Part shown: positions 32,212 through 45,600 of the stretch, piece after piece | Position numbering within the stretch: the stretch's first letter is position 1 | Layout of the letters: each line of letters begins with the position of its first letter | Assembly: GCF_028769735.1 (NCBI RefSeq) | Contig: NC_088178.1 | Location: forward strand, 22,518,357 to 22,582,356 | Length of the DNA stretch: 64,000 nt | DNA from: Zonotrichia leucophrys gambelii | Taxonomy: Eukaryota; Chordata; Aves; Passeriformes; Passerellidae | Direction of reading: 5' to 3' | Position numbers and translations under genes: made by a program | The notes under the pieces: generated by a model | Told to the model about the DNA's origin: nothing | The model's input: the letters and a program-made list of their open reading frames with translations, nothing else | Database searches by the model: none

Positions 32212-35200
32212 TTTTTAAGGCATAGCAGTTGAGAGATACTGCTGAAGAGACATTCCTTTCTTTTCTGATGATCCTCTAAAGCTGCCTGTGCTGTAAGTCA
32301 ATGATGGAATAATTGTAGTCTGGATAAAGCTTTTAGTGCTGAGCATGAAAAAATAAGCAATGGGAATGGGGCTAATTTGTCTCTCCCCTTGGAGAAGGAA
32401 GACTCTTGTGGCCCAGTTGCCATAGTGTCAGCCAGAACTGATTTGCAAATGAAGGGTCTGAAACTCTAGATGAGTGTATGGCTGCTCCAAGAGTTCATCC
32501 CATAATTTTCTCTGTGCTTTTGTCTGCTTTACTCCTCCGGGGTAGGGCTGGGTGCCAGCAATATGACAGCAAAGGATGAACACTGCCAGCAAATCCATTT
32601 TGGGCTTAGCTATGAGTATCCCAGGTGAAAAGTGTTAGCTGACTTAGCCTGACTGAAGTGTCACCCTCCATCTCCAAGAGGTGACTCTACCTGGGATGTC
32701 ATTTGAGGAAGGGAAGGATCTGCCCTGGATTGTTCTGCCCATTTGCAGTGAGATGTTGCCTTCATCTTTTGAGCCTCTATAATTATCAGGGCAGTCCACG
32801 CTCCATGTACCCACCAGGATTTGATTTAGAAAGATGTTCTTGATGGATGGAGTTGGATGGTTGGGGTATGGAGGGAGAGGAACACTTTGGCCATTTGTAA
32901 TGAGTCTGTTTTGCTTTCTGCCCAGGTTCCTTCATGCCAGCAGCTGGGACTGGTGGTCCCTCAGGACAGCGGTGCCTGGCTGTAAACTTCACTGGGATTG
33001 TAAGGTAAGGACAAGCTTTGCTCCCCAGGAAGAAGCTCCACCAGCTATGCAGCCACCTTATCCTCGTGTGTCACCATGTGCCATGGGCTCACAGGTGAGA
33101 GCTATTTGCTTTTCTTGGAGAGATGAGTTTAAAGGTGAAACTGATTGTTGTCATGTGTTTATTGCTAATGGTTTGTTGTGCCCATGTGGAGCTTACTGCA
33201 GTGTTATCCTATTCATATATATTCCCAATTCTGCTTTGGTGTTTCAAAAATTCCTTCTGGCTAAGTTCTTCGTGGTGTTGCTTAGGGCAACTTTGTCCAT
33301 TTCTGATGAGTAGTGATGCTCTTCTAGGTTTTGAGGACTGAGATGTGACATGGATGGCAGTTACTTTGAGTTATATTGTCAGAGGGAAGGTTAAAAAGTT
33401 GATTTGATGTATGTTTTGTGAACAGAATCTGATGGGAATGTGGAAATATTTTTTGCTGAAAAGAAACATTCTTTTGTTTTGCTACATTGTGCAGACCTTC
33501 TAAGAGCAGTCTTGGAAGCCTTCTGAAGATAAGGGGTTGGATGTATTTGTGTTCCAGCTGTCTCATGTGGTAGTGCAGGCTGGTGGGATGGGAGAAGGTC
33601 ACCTGCAGAATCTGAGGTTCCGTGGTGAACAAACCAACTGATCCACATGTGAGTCTGATTTGCTTGCAAAGGTCCAGAGCAGCAGAAGAAGCATTTCATA
33701 GGATGTGAGTCTGCTGTCGAAGTCTCATTTTTTCAGTTTTTCATATCCAAATGTGCTGTTTTAGGACAAGTGGATGATTTGCTACAGGTGTTCCCTGTGG
33801 GATAGTGAGTGAGCAGTGAAGGGGATCAGGTGTAGCTGGGAGTATAACCAAATATCATTCCAACAAACTAGCTCTTTTGGCTCTGTGAAACCATATCAAA
33901 CTTATTTATTTTCTTCTTGGGAAAGGATGTTTGCAGCACATGGGATTTCTGGGAATTCTCCCTTCTTCCTGGGCTAAACCACAAGTAGAGCAGAAGCTGT
34001 GCTCCCCTAAAGTGCCTGTCCCTGCAGCTCCACCCAGAGCCTTCACAGGCTGTTCCCTGAATGTCCTGGGATTGAGCAGTGTCTAATGCCACAACAACAA
34101 AATCAGCTTCAAGCTGAAGCTGCTAAAAGATGTAAAGAATAAATCTGCTACTCCTGTTAGCTTCATGTTCTGCTGAGATATTCTGGAATATCCTCACTCT
34201 GTTGTTTATCAGAGTCTCTGGACAAGGCATTGGGCATTTTTTTTTAATAAGGAGTGAAGATACATCAGTGGGACTGAAGCAGGCCTGGAAAAAATTTGGG
34301 AATGATATGGTTTCTGTTTGTGGGGCTTTTTTTTGGTTTGTGGGTGACTTGTCTCCCTGTCAAGATAAGTCTGTTCAACTTTATATTGAGTTTTTGGCTA
34401 TTATTTAACCCTGTATAATATGTAAAATATGTATTTATATGTTAGTAGGTTTCATATTAGTACAGAGACAGTGATCCTAACAAATCCCTTTTCTTTCAGT
34501 TAGTAAGCAAAATACAGACTAAAACCTTCACTGATTTGGGGGGAAAAGTCCTGCATGTATTTCTTGACCCTGCTTTATGTCCTGGTGTTTGTTACCAGTC
34601 ATTGGCACAATCAGAGATCTTCATTACAACAGCTGAAACCAGAGTCTCTGAAATGTGGAGTGGTATGTTTGACCTGGTGTTAATTGTACTTGTCAGTGGT
34701 CTGGAAGCGGCAGGGTGAGGGCAGATGTGTTATAGATAGCTCTCCTGAACCAAGATTCAGTAGCAGAACAGGATGTGGCTTTTATAAAGGGAATCCCTGT
34801 ATCTGGCAACACCAGCTTCAGATCTTGGGAACCAGCACCCACAGAAATGGACAGTCCTGGGGTTTGCTTGGATGCTGGGAGGCAGCAGCAGATCAGGTAT
34901 TGTGGGGGCTGGGAGAGGAGCACCAGCCTGAGGCCCTTGGCTTGGAAGCAGGAAAGCTGAGATGGTGCCTTGTTCCTGGGCAGGATGTCTTCTGCTGGGA
35001 ATGGGGTCAGCTGCCTCACAAACTCTCAATCTGCTCCCTCTGACACGTGAGCTCCAGATTGTATCCTGGAAATGTGCAGCTTCCACAGCAAGGCTGTTTC
35101 TGATCTTTTCCCTGAAATGTAAGAAAATTGTGCAGAGGAAAATAAGGGTTTTATGAGCAATGAATCCAATGCAATCATGGTTGCAACCTTTACTCTCATG

Positions 35201-38200
35201 TGGCTTTTTTCCAAAACGCATTCACCTTTCCCTGGTCTCCTAATGATTCTCTGGGCAGCAGTGTGCATGAGATGAATCTGGTTCTGAGGTCTTTGTGGGG
35301 TTTAGGTGATCATATTTCTGTGTTTGTGGGACAGTTGAACAGTTTTTGCTTCCTTTGTCTTGATGGACATAAACTAGACTTCCTTTATTTTTCTCCTTTG
35401 TTTCTGCCCCTCCCCACCCAATTCGCAGCAGCTTTATTTTTTAAGTTCAGTAAAGTCTGATCAAGGGGTATAAAAAGTGGGAGAATAGCTTTGACCTTTT
35501 TTACAGGGATGGAGAACTCAATAATCTGTGCACCAGTATCTTTGCAATTGGGTCTTGAGGTTAAGAGAAGAAAGTTAAATAGTCTAATCTCAGAAAGATG
35601 AAATTAATATTATGTTGTCAGTATGTGGACTGCTATTGCCAGGAAGAAATGGAATTATCTATCTCCTTTGGGGGTGTGTGAATAAAACCAGCACCTGATT
35701 GCCAGATCTATATTCAAAGTAGAAATCAAGCATGTTCCTATTTTATTTAAATAGTGAGGAGCAAGCTGTACAGAGAAATCTGTAAGTTACTGGGTTTACA
35801 CAGTAACAGGTAACTGAGTTAAATTCTGTTCTAGCTGTTACCTTGGAGGGTCTTGCCTACCCCTCCACATCTCTGAAATGCAACACACAAACCAGTGTGT
35901 TTTGCAATAATGTGTGGGGCAGGTTCCTGTAGTGGCTGGTCTATTAATCTGCATGTGCTAGCAACCCAAAACCAGAGATCAGGGGAATTACAGGGCTTCA
36001 TTCAGGGCTGTTCCTGTCTGGAAAAAGTGAATTTGGTCTTGTGGGGACTAATATCAGCTCATGTATGGGGGTCTCTCACTGTTGGAGCCAAGCTGGGTGA
36101 GAAGCTGGCTGCAGTAAGGGGCCCAGTTTGATTGAGCTGTCTGGGTTTCCTTTTAGATTCCTTGTCTAAGGTTTTGCCTTCATTCTGGAGTCTCTTCACG
36201 TATTTTGCAAGCTAATAATAAAGCTTGTAAGAAGAGGTGTACTGGGAGAAAGAACATGCTGTACAAGCCTGGATCTTGTATTATTTCTGACTCTTCTGTG
36301 GTCCCATGGCAACTGCTGGCCAACAGATAGGGCTCTGTAGCTGCTCCAGTGTCACAGAATGAGCTGGGCCTTTCATCTGGCTTGTCTTGGGTTTCAGGAG
36401 AGTAGATGTTTACCCTGTGTTTGCTCTGCACCCCGTGTATAACTTGAAGTTCTCCTAGATGCCTTGTGACCACAAGTTTTTCCTGAAAAATGGAATAGGA
36501 CACCTTTTTGGCTGCCTCTCTAAACCATGGAAATTTTGCTGAGATTTTTCTGTGAAAAAGGAACAATACAATCTCAACATAGAAGTTAATTATAGCAATG
36601 GAAATTTCCCTTAAAGACTTTCTGATGTGAGGCTGGTATTGCTTTTCAGCAGGATAGAACGCTCAGAAATGCCACTTCTAATGAAAAATGCTTTAGTGGC
36701 AAATACTTTCCACAGTGCAATGGTTATTCTTGGGTTTGTCTGAAGCACATTGAACCTCTGTATTTCTTTGTGGAGTTGCATAACATGGTTTGGCTCTGCC
36801 TCTTCACTGTTGCTCAAGTGCAGTGCTGGTCTAGGTGAGGTGGGTGCCAGAGAAGTCATGGGAGCTGAATATGGTAATGTTGTGCTCAGGCTGTGTTTTG
36901 TGTTGAGCTACTGTATGGACTAAGAGTTCTGAGCCTTGGAATCAGGAATATTTGCTTCTGCTACCTTGGCCCCTCTGAAATCATATTCCTTGTTCTCATC
37001 CCTGTCTTAAACTCTGTCTAGATTGAGCTACTCATGATATACCTGGGTTTAAATAGGTGATAATTCTCCTAAGACTTGATCCTCTAGGCTGGTTGCCAGG
37101 GAAAGACTGCCTTGGATGTAAGCAACAGGTCTTGTCTTACACAGACACAAACCTAAAGCAGGGCTCTGGCAACAGAGCACTTTTTTTTTTTCTCCCTCTG
37201 TAATGATGATTTTATTGAGAGAGGGCAGAAGTTTTCATACAGCTGAGGTATCCCATCTGCTCTTATCCTGTTCAGTCTCTGAACAGTACTTAATTTTCTG
37301 GAAACTTGCTGATTTCCCTCTCTTTTCTGGAAATCTCTGCAGCTATGAATAAGGAAGGCTTATGCTGCCTTGGGAGGTGTGAAGCAAGTGGCCAGCATGG
37401 GACCCGGTATCAGGTTGCCACTGGAACTAATAAAAGGACTGATAATCTTGTCATGTTTTTCAATACTCAGGCAACTTCTATGGCCTCAATACAGAGGGGA
37501 GGAGGGGAAGGGAATGAAGAAGGGGCTGGCCATAAGTGAGTTCACATGTTAAATGAAAGAACTCAAGGGTTTTGTAGGTCACTGTGATGCTCTCTTTGGG
37601 ATCTCATGGTACAGTGGGAATTTAGAGGCTGTGGCCAGAGCTGGCACAACTCCTCCAGCACTGTGCTGTGCCTGGCAGGCACCACCACAAGAGGTGGGGA
37701 GGTGGTGAGATTGTGCCATGGGGTGCCATGATGACTGTAAGTGCAAGTGGGGCCAGAGGGGGTTAATGCAGTGGTGAAGGAGAAGCTCAGCAGTGGCTGT
37801 TGATCATGCAAATTTTACTGCGTAGGAGATTGTTCAGAAAGAGATTCTGCACTCAGATGGAGCTTTGCTCTGTAGTGCAGGGGTGCCTAATGTCTGGGTT
37901 CTGCTATAGCACTATCTGCTTTATACCTTTTTTGGCAAAGCTGAGACCTCATCAGGATGGGTTTTGGTTCACAGCTAAGTCTCTCATGTCTGCATCTGCC
38001 GGAGGACCTCTAGATGTGCTCTAGGTGTGTCTAGGATCCCTGTGATGGCCCTGAGCAAGGGTGTTGAGAGCCATCCTCTTCCTTCTGAGCATCTTAGTGG
38101 CTGGACATGTATGTGAGTGACCTGGGGTTTCAATGGTCTGTGGCTTCTACTTTGAATACAACCCTTCCATGTTAACTAGTCATTGGATAACTCGTCTTGG

Positions 38201-38689
38201 ATCCAAAATAAATGTGTAGCCCTAAAACCAGAGCTCAGCACTTCTCAGACCACAGCACAAAATCTGGGCCCTGTTTGCTTTTCTCTTCTGGGCCCTGTGA
38301 GTCTGGTGTGGCAGCATGGTCTGAGGGAACCTTTCACTTCTGCAGGGTGAGGATGGAGAGCAGAGGCTTCAGTTCCTCCTGGCTGTGCAGGTGAGGGTGT
38401 CTGTCACCAAGTGTCTGTGTAGAGCCTGGGATGCCTCTCTTTCTGCTGAGCTTTGGGGGGAAAAATGAGTTTATCCATGCCTGAAGAATTGTGTCAAGTT
38501 CCTACTGCAGGAACAAATTAAGGGTGAATCCACCAGTTGGAGGCCTGTTGTGGCAGAGGCTTCTGTTTACTGCCTGAAAAGTTATAGACTCAGCAACATG
38601 AGTTATGGAGCCTTCTCTAGCACCCATAAATCTTGGAGGAGAATCAGAGTCTTCAACCATGTACCCACCCAGGCTAATACCATTTCTTG
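31261..38689. other. Gene-free DNA
   Basis: No gene is recognised over 7.4 kb. A (TA)n repeat at about 32,168-32,202 runs directly into 14 T (32,203-32,216). AT-rich parts lie at about 31,700-32,110 and 34,390-34,450. The T-rich, TG-rich composition is even and CpG is rare. Open frames are short and domain-free. Confidence 0.5.
32168..32216. repeat. (TA)n microsatellite with T run
   Basis: Alternating TA with one interruption (TACATA), then a run of 14 T. Likely variable in length. Confidence 0.85.
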
Positions 38690-38900
38690 CAGCTGGAATT
38701 AATCATGGCATTAGGCAAACAACGGGGGTTCATTAGGACCAAAGGTGACTTTAATTTAATTGAAATATAACTTGGCAAGTAAAGAGGCGATCCAGTTCAC
38801 AACACCTAATGGGAGGTCTGGGTTATATATGGAAAAGTTAATGGCCGTAAAAATATCCAAACAACATATTTGTGCACGTGTTCCAGTAAAAGTCTGAGCC
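38690..38900. promoter_or_regulatory. Candidate conserved regulatory block
   Basis: The block has several homeodomain-type cores (GGAATTAATC, GCATTAGG, TTCATTAGG, TTTAATTTAATTG) and isolated CpG (AACGGGG, GGCGATCC, GGCCGTAA, GCACGTG). AACACCT matches a T-box half-site on the other strand. It is sharply more AT-rich than its flanks and has no repeat identity. Function is inferred. Confidence 0.35.
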
Positions 38901-39169
38901 AACTACTTTTTAATGGTTTGGGTTTTCAGATGTATATATTCATGTTCTTAAAATAAGAATAAGTCTATATGAGTGTGCACAGCGTAGAAATATGAGGTGG
39001 GTGAGGGCATGAGGGAGAGGAGCCTCATGGTCAGGACAGCATTGGTGAAAGCCACCTTCCTCCCTGTGCTGAAGGAGGCTGCTGGACATCTTCTGTCCCC
39101 AGAGGGTTTGTCTGTGCCATGGATGTTACAGCCTTGCTCTTAGAGGTTGAGGAATAAAGGTTCTTACCT
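38901..39169. other. Spacer between two candidate regulatory blocks
   Basis: Nothing recognisable; mixed composition. Confidence 0.4.
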
Positions 39170-39560
39170 GGTTTTTGTCGTGTTTTGGGTAAAGGCGCCG
39201 TACAAATGTACTCAAAAATGGATGTTTGGAGTTTTTGGCAGTTTCTTGTATTTAGATTTCATACAACTACATGAGCCCAAGAAATAAATGAAAATCCTTT
39301 TCATAATGATATTGGCATTTCCCTGTGAATGACCACCCACATCCCCCAAAATAATAATATTTAAATACCAGTTAAATCAGTCTGTAAATCAGTGTGACAA
39401 CACAGGTCTTTTAACCTTCCCTCCCTCCTGTATAACAGGTCCTCCCATTTCTGCATACACACAGCCTCATAAACGGACTCCTACATAAAATATTATTTAT
39501 ATTTTATTAGGTAAATATATGACAGTATGCACACATCGGTGGGCTGTGACTTCATAGGAC
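39170..39560. promoter_or_regulatory. Candidate conserved AT-rich block
   Basis: Sequence with GGCGCCGTAC near 39,195, then AT-rich segments (AATAAATGAAAATCC, TAATAATATTTAAATACC, AAATATTATTTATATTTTATTAGG). It shows low simple-repeat content and no reading frame. Weak inference of a regulatory element. Confidence 0.28.
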
Positions 39561-39893
39561 CAGCCTGCAGATTTTGTACTGTGTAGCTTTATACCTATTT
39601 TATTCCCCAGGCTGTTTTCATAGAGAAGGGGCCATCTATATTTTCATGGGCATGAAATTTGTATATCCAGCGATGAATGTGAATCTCTACTTTGGAATGA
39701 GCCATTGGAAATAGAACTATATACCCACAGATTTTAATTTTTTTTAATCCCCTTCTCACTGGTGTTTTTCCTTCCCCTCAATTGCTCAAGAAAGAGCTCA
39801 TCTAATGGGCCATGATGGAATATTGTCTTGTAGTTGATCAGTGTGGGTAGTGTGATGCCAGCATTGTGGAAGTTTGTGAGGTGCTTGGGTCGA

Positions 39894-40116
39894 GAACCAC
39901 AGAAGCATTAAGGTTGGAAAAGACCCTTCAATGTCACAGAGTCCAACCTTTACCCTAACACTGCCAGGTTCACCACTAAGCCATGTCCCCAAGCACCACC
40001 TGAACATCTTTGTGTTCTTTGAACACTTCCAGGAGCAATGATTCCACCCATTCCCTGGGCAGCCTGTCTTTATGCTTGACCACCCTTCCAGTGAAGAATT
40101 TTTTCCCAATATCCAG
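39894..40116 (-). mobile_element. CR1 LINE 3' end, antisense
   Basis: On the + strand it reads as the reverse of the CR1 3' end: GAACCACAGAAGCATTAAGG, TTGGAAAAGACC, AGTCCAACCTTTACCC, CACTAAGCCATGTCCC, CCCTGGGCAGCCTGTC and GAAGAATTTTTTCCCAATAT, all in the expected order. About 220 bases remain. It is less diverged than the copy at 18.0 kb. Confidence 0.93.
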
Positions 40117-42289
40117 TAAGTGAAAGTAAAGAGCCTTAGATGATGGTGGGTTAGATGTGACTAGTGAAAGACTATTTATGCATGGAAAGAAAAAAAAAAT
40201 GCAGGGGTGGAGGGAAAACAGAAGCAAGATTGAGGACAGAGAAATAAAAAGGTCATGCAGGAGGTTTTAGCTCGTGTTATCGCTTTGGGCAGGTCACTTG
40301 GGATGCTTCCATGCTGGAAGGGACTCAAGGAGGCACTTGGAGAGCACACAGGCAGGCGCCGAGTAGGAAAAGAATCCATCTCTTGATGGCTGGGCTGAGA
40401 TTGCCATATGGTTCTGCTTAGATGGTGCCTCTTGGGGTTTGCTCTGTCTTTCGGTGGCCTGTGTGCCTGTTTCTCATTTCAGCAGCTTCTCTGATGGTTT
40501 TATCTCCACGTCCTTTGGGTTTTGGACTACTGGGGAAAAGGCAGTCTTTTTTACCAGCTGACTTGAGCCTTCAGCAGGGCTCACCTTGTAGTCAAGCTGG
40601 CTTTAAGCATTTCCTTTTCAGTAAAGCAGATCTCTCAGAAGTTTTGTGAAACCTACAGTTGGTAAGCAGGAAAAGAAAACTGAGATAAAGTGACAAATGA
40701 AAAACTTGCTGCAGACAGGAGATGGTGGACTTCCATGCCCCAAGGGGAAGAGAGGGGAGTGAATGTTCATAGTGAACCCCTTTCATTCTTGCCACAGCAG
40801 ATGAGAGATAGGCAGTTATTTTCTGCTCTTATCTCTGGTTTTAGCACGGAAATGTGTCTGCCAGACACCTCCTCCCTGTGGAGGAGCTGTCTCCAAAGGG
40901 ATCTCCCCAAAAGGGGGAGCTTTTAGCCCACCATATGGTGTGTCCCCCACTGGCTGGCCTGTTTCACTGTGTTGGTGACCCTGCTGGACAAAAAGTGTGT
41001 TCTGCACCTTGAGGTTGCCCCTAAAATGTGCCCATCCTCTCTGGTATGGGGGAAATGAGGAGTGAAAGCAGCCGTGTTTCACCTTGAAAGCCATGGCTTG
41101 GGTTCCTTCTTATCTCTGCACACCCCTTAAGACTTGGAAAATTTTCCCCCAGAGGAAGTTACTTTTCTTCTGTTACTGCAGGAAAACAGCAGCACAGGGA
41201 GGTGAGCTGACTTTGAGGTCTCTGTAGGGTCCCACATGACAGCTCTTCCCACGCCTCCTCCTCCTGACATCTGTTAACATCCCTGTCTGTATGGTGCCTC
41301 AAAAGGCCAAAATGCCAAAAGAAGTGTGTTTATTTTTAACTGCTGATGGCATATTTGACCTTCCCCAGCACTTTTTGGCACCTGGTGTCTTGACTACCTT
41401 CACATGTGTGACCCTGCATCTGTGAAGCAGCCTTAAAGGACTTGACTTTAGCTGTCAATCACTGTGTGGGAGCCTGATCCTGTCACCTTTCTGGGCCTGA
41501 TGCTGCCCATGCCAGCCCTGCCCTTTGTCCCTGTGCCAGCTGGTGCCTGACACAGCCCCCCTCCAGCACCTTGACTCCATGCAGCCTCTGTGCTTGGTGC
41601 ATGGCAGAGGGGTGACAGCAGAAGGACCTGTGCAAAACCTCTGTGATAGGTGTGCTTGCTCAGCACTGTGGTGGCCTGGTGTTGGCTTGGTGCCCTTCAG
41701 CCTGGCCAAGAGGCCAGGGAGAGTGGAAGTGAACCAGTTGGTTGTTCTTAGAAATTTCCTTGGAAGAAATATAGGTTGGTCTGAGCCCTGGTTAGTCTCT
41801 GCTCCACCAGAACTCCTTCCTGCTTTGCACTGCAAGTGTGGCTCTCCTCAGAGGCATTGCTCGGACTCCTGCAGCCTTCAGGGCTAAACCTCTGCGGTTT
41901 TTCCTGATCCACTGGGCCCGTGAGGCTGTAAGAGGCACCACAGCTCAGGTAGGGATGGAGAGAGGAGTGGATTGAATGAGATGCTGAGATGGCAAATGTA
42001 CCCTGGCTCCTCCAGTGCTTTACTCTCAGCTTTCTGTACAAGGATGGATGTGACTATTGTTGCAGGCTTGTTTCTGTGCACATCTGGGGGCACTGAAGGG
42101 TGTTGGGCTCAAGCCCAAGCTCTCACTCACATTCTGGGGGCTGAACATGTCTGTCCTCGCCCCCTTTCACTCTCCAGCCTGGACTTGCTGCTCACTGAGC
42201 AAAGCCAGCAGTGAGGCTGAAAACCAAGGAGTTGATGGGGCTCAATTTGCTTTTCTGGGCTTCTGTGCAAAGTAGCATTTGTCAGAAGG
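40117..42289. other. Gene-free DNA
   Basis: No gene or recognisable element over 2.2 kb. CpG-poor mixed sequence with short open frames only. Confidence 0.5.
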
Positions 42290-42640
42290 TAAAGGAGGTA
42301 AACTAGTTCCTAATTAGTCTGCACAAAGGGTCTAATGCTATAAATGTGGAGTGAGCACTATAAATCCAGCTTCGGGCTGGCTGCGTGGTAATTTCCCTGT
42401 ATAGACAAGCCTCAAGTCACAATTCATTATGGCTCTGCTTCATAGACCCTCCAATGTTGTGCTTCCCCTTTGCTGAGGGCAGATTGTCAAGCTGTGACCC
42501 TGCCTTAGTTAATTAACCTTCAAATGGGATTTATTTTCCCTTAGTTACTTGTGTGTGCACACATTTGGTAATAATGACTGTCCGCTTTCCTCGCTCTCGC
42601 TAAAAGGGGAGCGAGTCATTTGTTACAGTGTTTTACCAGG
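42290..42640. promoter_or_regulatory. Candidate enhancer with homeodomain palindromes
   Basis: TAATTA at 42311-42316 and the palindrome GTTAATTAAC at 42508-42517 (an HNF1/homeodomain-type site) flank AT-balanced sequence with TTCATTATGG and two TATAAAT strings. At the right end CpG reappears (TCCGC, CTCGCTCTCGCT, AGCGAG), with CTCGCT (42596-42601) and AGCGAG (42610-42615) able to pair. No repeat family or reading frame. One of the better enhancer candidates in the desert. Confidence 0.42.
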
Positions 42641-45600
42641 GGTAAAAAAAAAATAAAATAAAAAAAAAATCCAGGCCTCAACTTTCATGGAAAATTGATA
42701 GCTTTATGCCAGAAAGAGACAGTTCCATCACAGCCACTTCTTCAGCTGTCTGCAAATATTTGAAACCCTGAGATATTTAATGTTTTTCAGATGGCGATAA
42801 ATCTGCAATAGTGTGGGCTTGCTCGAGCTCAGTGAGAGATGAAGTGAGATAGGAGAAAATGCATGAGCCAGCACGGGAGAGGTATTGCTGCTCACACTTC
42901 TGCTGATGTCAGGACAGGTTTTCAGAACCTTCCAACATACCAGCTGGCTTCTCTTCGCCAGGGAAAAATATACACAAATGTGAGCTTCCAGTTCATTTCC
43001 CATCCAGTTGTGAGCTAAATGTTTGCTTTTCTTTGTCTTCTTCCCCCCCTTTATTATTTTTGCAATCTGACATTAAAAATATGAACCTACAGCTGGGGAA
43101 GAAGAAATGTTACTGGCTGAAAGCTTTTTTTTTTTTTTTTTTTTTGCATCTGTCAAGCCTGAGATATTGCTCAGGGTTTGTTTGTTTAACCTTTTGTTTG
43201 CTGTTCAGAACGTTGGTGGCAAGTTGCAGAATGTGATTTGATTGCAGATGTGTTGGTGTCTTACATTGGGTTTTTTTAAGGAAGAAAGAATAGTCAGATC
43301 ATCTCCATGTGCTTTGCTTGCAGCATTGCCTCTGCCTGGGGTAATCCTTGAATTTCTCTGTTCCTCTGATACACCTGATGTGCCTGGGTGTTGCTCTGTA
43401 GGGAGGTGCATGGTGCAGGGGAATTGGCAGGGACCTTGAGGGCAGGAATGAAGTCTTATCTGTGGCACATCCATTAGGAATAAGTTCTGAGAAGGAACAG
43501 GAGGGGACTCTGTCTGGCTTTCAAGATGCTGGGGCTGTGCTTGTCTCACAAGCAGAGCAGAGTGGTGACCAGCTGGGGAAATATGGTGAGATGCAGATGC
43601 TTAACTGAGCAAATTGTCATCATCCTCCAGAAATATGGATGGCAAGCTGCTGCAGAACCTGATGGCACTGGAGCAGGAGGCCACCTGAATATTTTCTTAT
43701 TTATTTTCCTTTGGAAGTATGGAGTAAAACTGTTATTGCAGAAAATGCTGTGCAATTTGTTGGGGGGAATCAAAGAGCAGTCTGGTTCTCCATATACCAG
43801 CACCTTTCACAGCAAGTGGGTGATGCCAGGGGGACTGTGTGTTGTGAGCAGCCTGGAGTGGCAGAGGGGCCGGGTTGGATCTCAGTTTGGGTTTCTTGCT
43901 TTCAGCCTGCCATGGCTAAATCAAATTCCCCCACTGCAGCTGCAATTCACTGATGGGTTTTGTCCAAGTGTCTGTTCGTGAAGTTTTAAAGAGACAGAAA
44001 CACCTCAGCAATTTGATTTTGGCAAACAGCTGTGAGCCAAGTGTGGAACAACAACAAAAAAAATCCCTGTAAAAATCAGGGAAAATGCCTGCAAATTTCC
44101 ACACATTTCACAGAGGCAGTGTGGTCTCGGAGGCAGCAGGGTGGTCTGGATGTTTTAGCAGTGGTGCACAAAACAGGCGCTCCTGTGCTCCAGTGCCAGC
44201 TCCACCACCGATGGGCCATTTCACCTTGGCAGAATCATTTGACCTTTCCATGTCTTGGTTCCTCTCTTCTCCCCTTTCCCCCTTTTTTTTTTTACTTCCA
44301 AAATGAGAATGAGTGGCCCCAAATCTGGGTGGTGGCCAGCGTGGGGCTGGCACAGCTAGGGAAGGTGGGGCAAAGGTGGCTGTGTTCCCAGGTTCCAGGG
44401 GAGGCCAGGGGCTGGGGATGTTCCAGGAATGAACATCTTTGACCTCCATGGAGGCCCCGACCCCGCAGCACAAGCTGTTAATGCTTAGCTGCCTCCCACC
44501 TCCCTGGTCTGCTCACTGTCCCAGGGAAGGGAAGAGGTTTTTCTAGCACTTGGGCAGCCTGGGTTTGGCAAACCAAAGTGTGCAGTCTCCACACCCTGCT
44601 TTTACATATTCATGCCTATCCAAAATGTTCCCTTCTGGGCTGGACTTTCCCAGGCTTCACCTCTGGTCTGTGAGCTCATGAATCATGGGGAAGGAAACTC
44701 TTTTGAAAAGGGTGAAATTATTTTGGGCAGAGCTGCAGCAGCTAAAATGGCCTAAATGTTGTCTGCAAAGGTGGGGTGAAGGGAGAGCAGTTGTGGGGAG
44801 GTGCAGGGGCTTGTTGGGCTATGAGTTTGGGAAAGGAAGATGAGAAAGCAACCCAGGCATCCTGGCTGTCCTCTTTCCTATGCAGTTGCCTCCCCTGCCT
44901 GTCTTCTTACTGACAATCCCAATTTCTCTGCTGTTGAATGAATGGAAAAGCTCCAATAGGAATTGATTCAGGCCCTAAATTTTGAGCTCTCTGAGGACAT
45001 CCAGAGCCTACTGCCAAGTTCAGCAGAGCTTTGTAAAATGTGCATTTCAGTTACTTTTTCTTTTTTCTCTTCTGGTGTTTCAAGAATAGGATTAGGAATT
45101 TGGGTGAAATAACCCAGGAGAAAGAAGAATAATTGGTAGCTCAGGTGAGCCAAAGTTGAGGATAAGGTGAATATTTTTTCTCCTTCTTGTTGTCCTGCTG
45201 GTGCTCATGGCACAAAACCTGCAGCTAAGAAGGACCTGCTGTGCTCAGAATTTTATCCCCTTTCTGCCAATGAGCATCCTTGAGTGGCTGTTGGCAGAGA
45301 GCTGCCAGGCCCCTGAACAATTGTAAATCAAACTGTGCCTCTAGGACAGCTTGAACTTGCATCCAGAGCTGCTTTTGGTATCCCTGAGTCCAAAGGATGT
45401 GAGGTGCTCTCTGTCCCTCCCTTCTCCTCCTGGGCTTACACCCAGTGCAGTTACTGTAGAACAAACAGGGTGTGTGGTGGTAGGAACACTGCTCTTTTCA
45501 CTGAGACCATCTGAAGTGGAAACACCAACATAATTTAAGGCTTCTGACTTTTTAAAACTTGTATTGGTTTGATTCTGGGCTTAACTTTCCCTTCTCCCAT

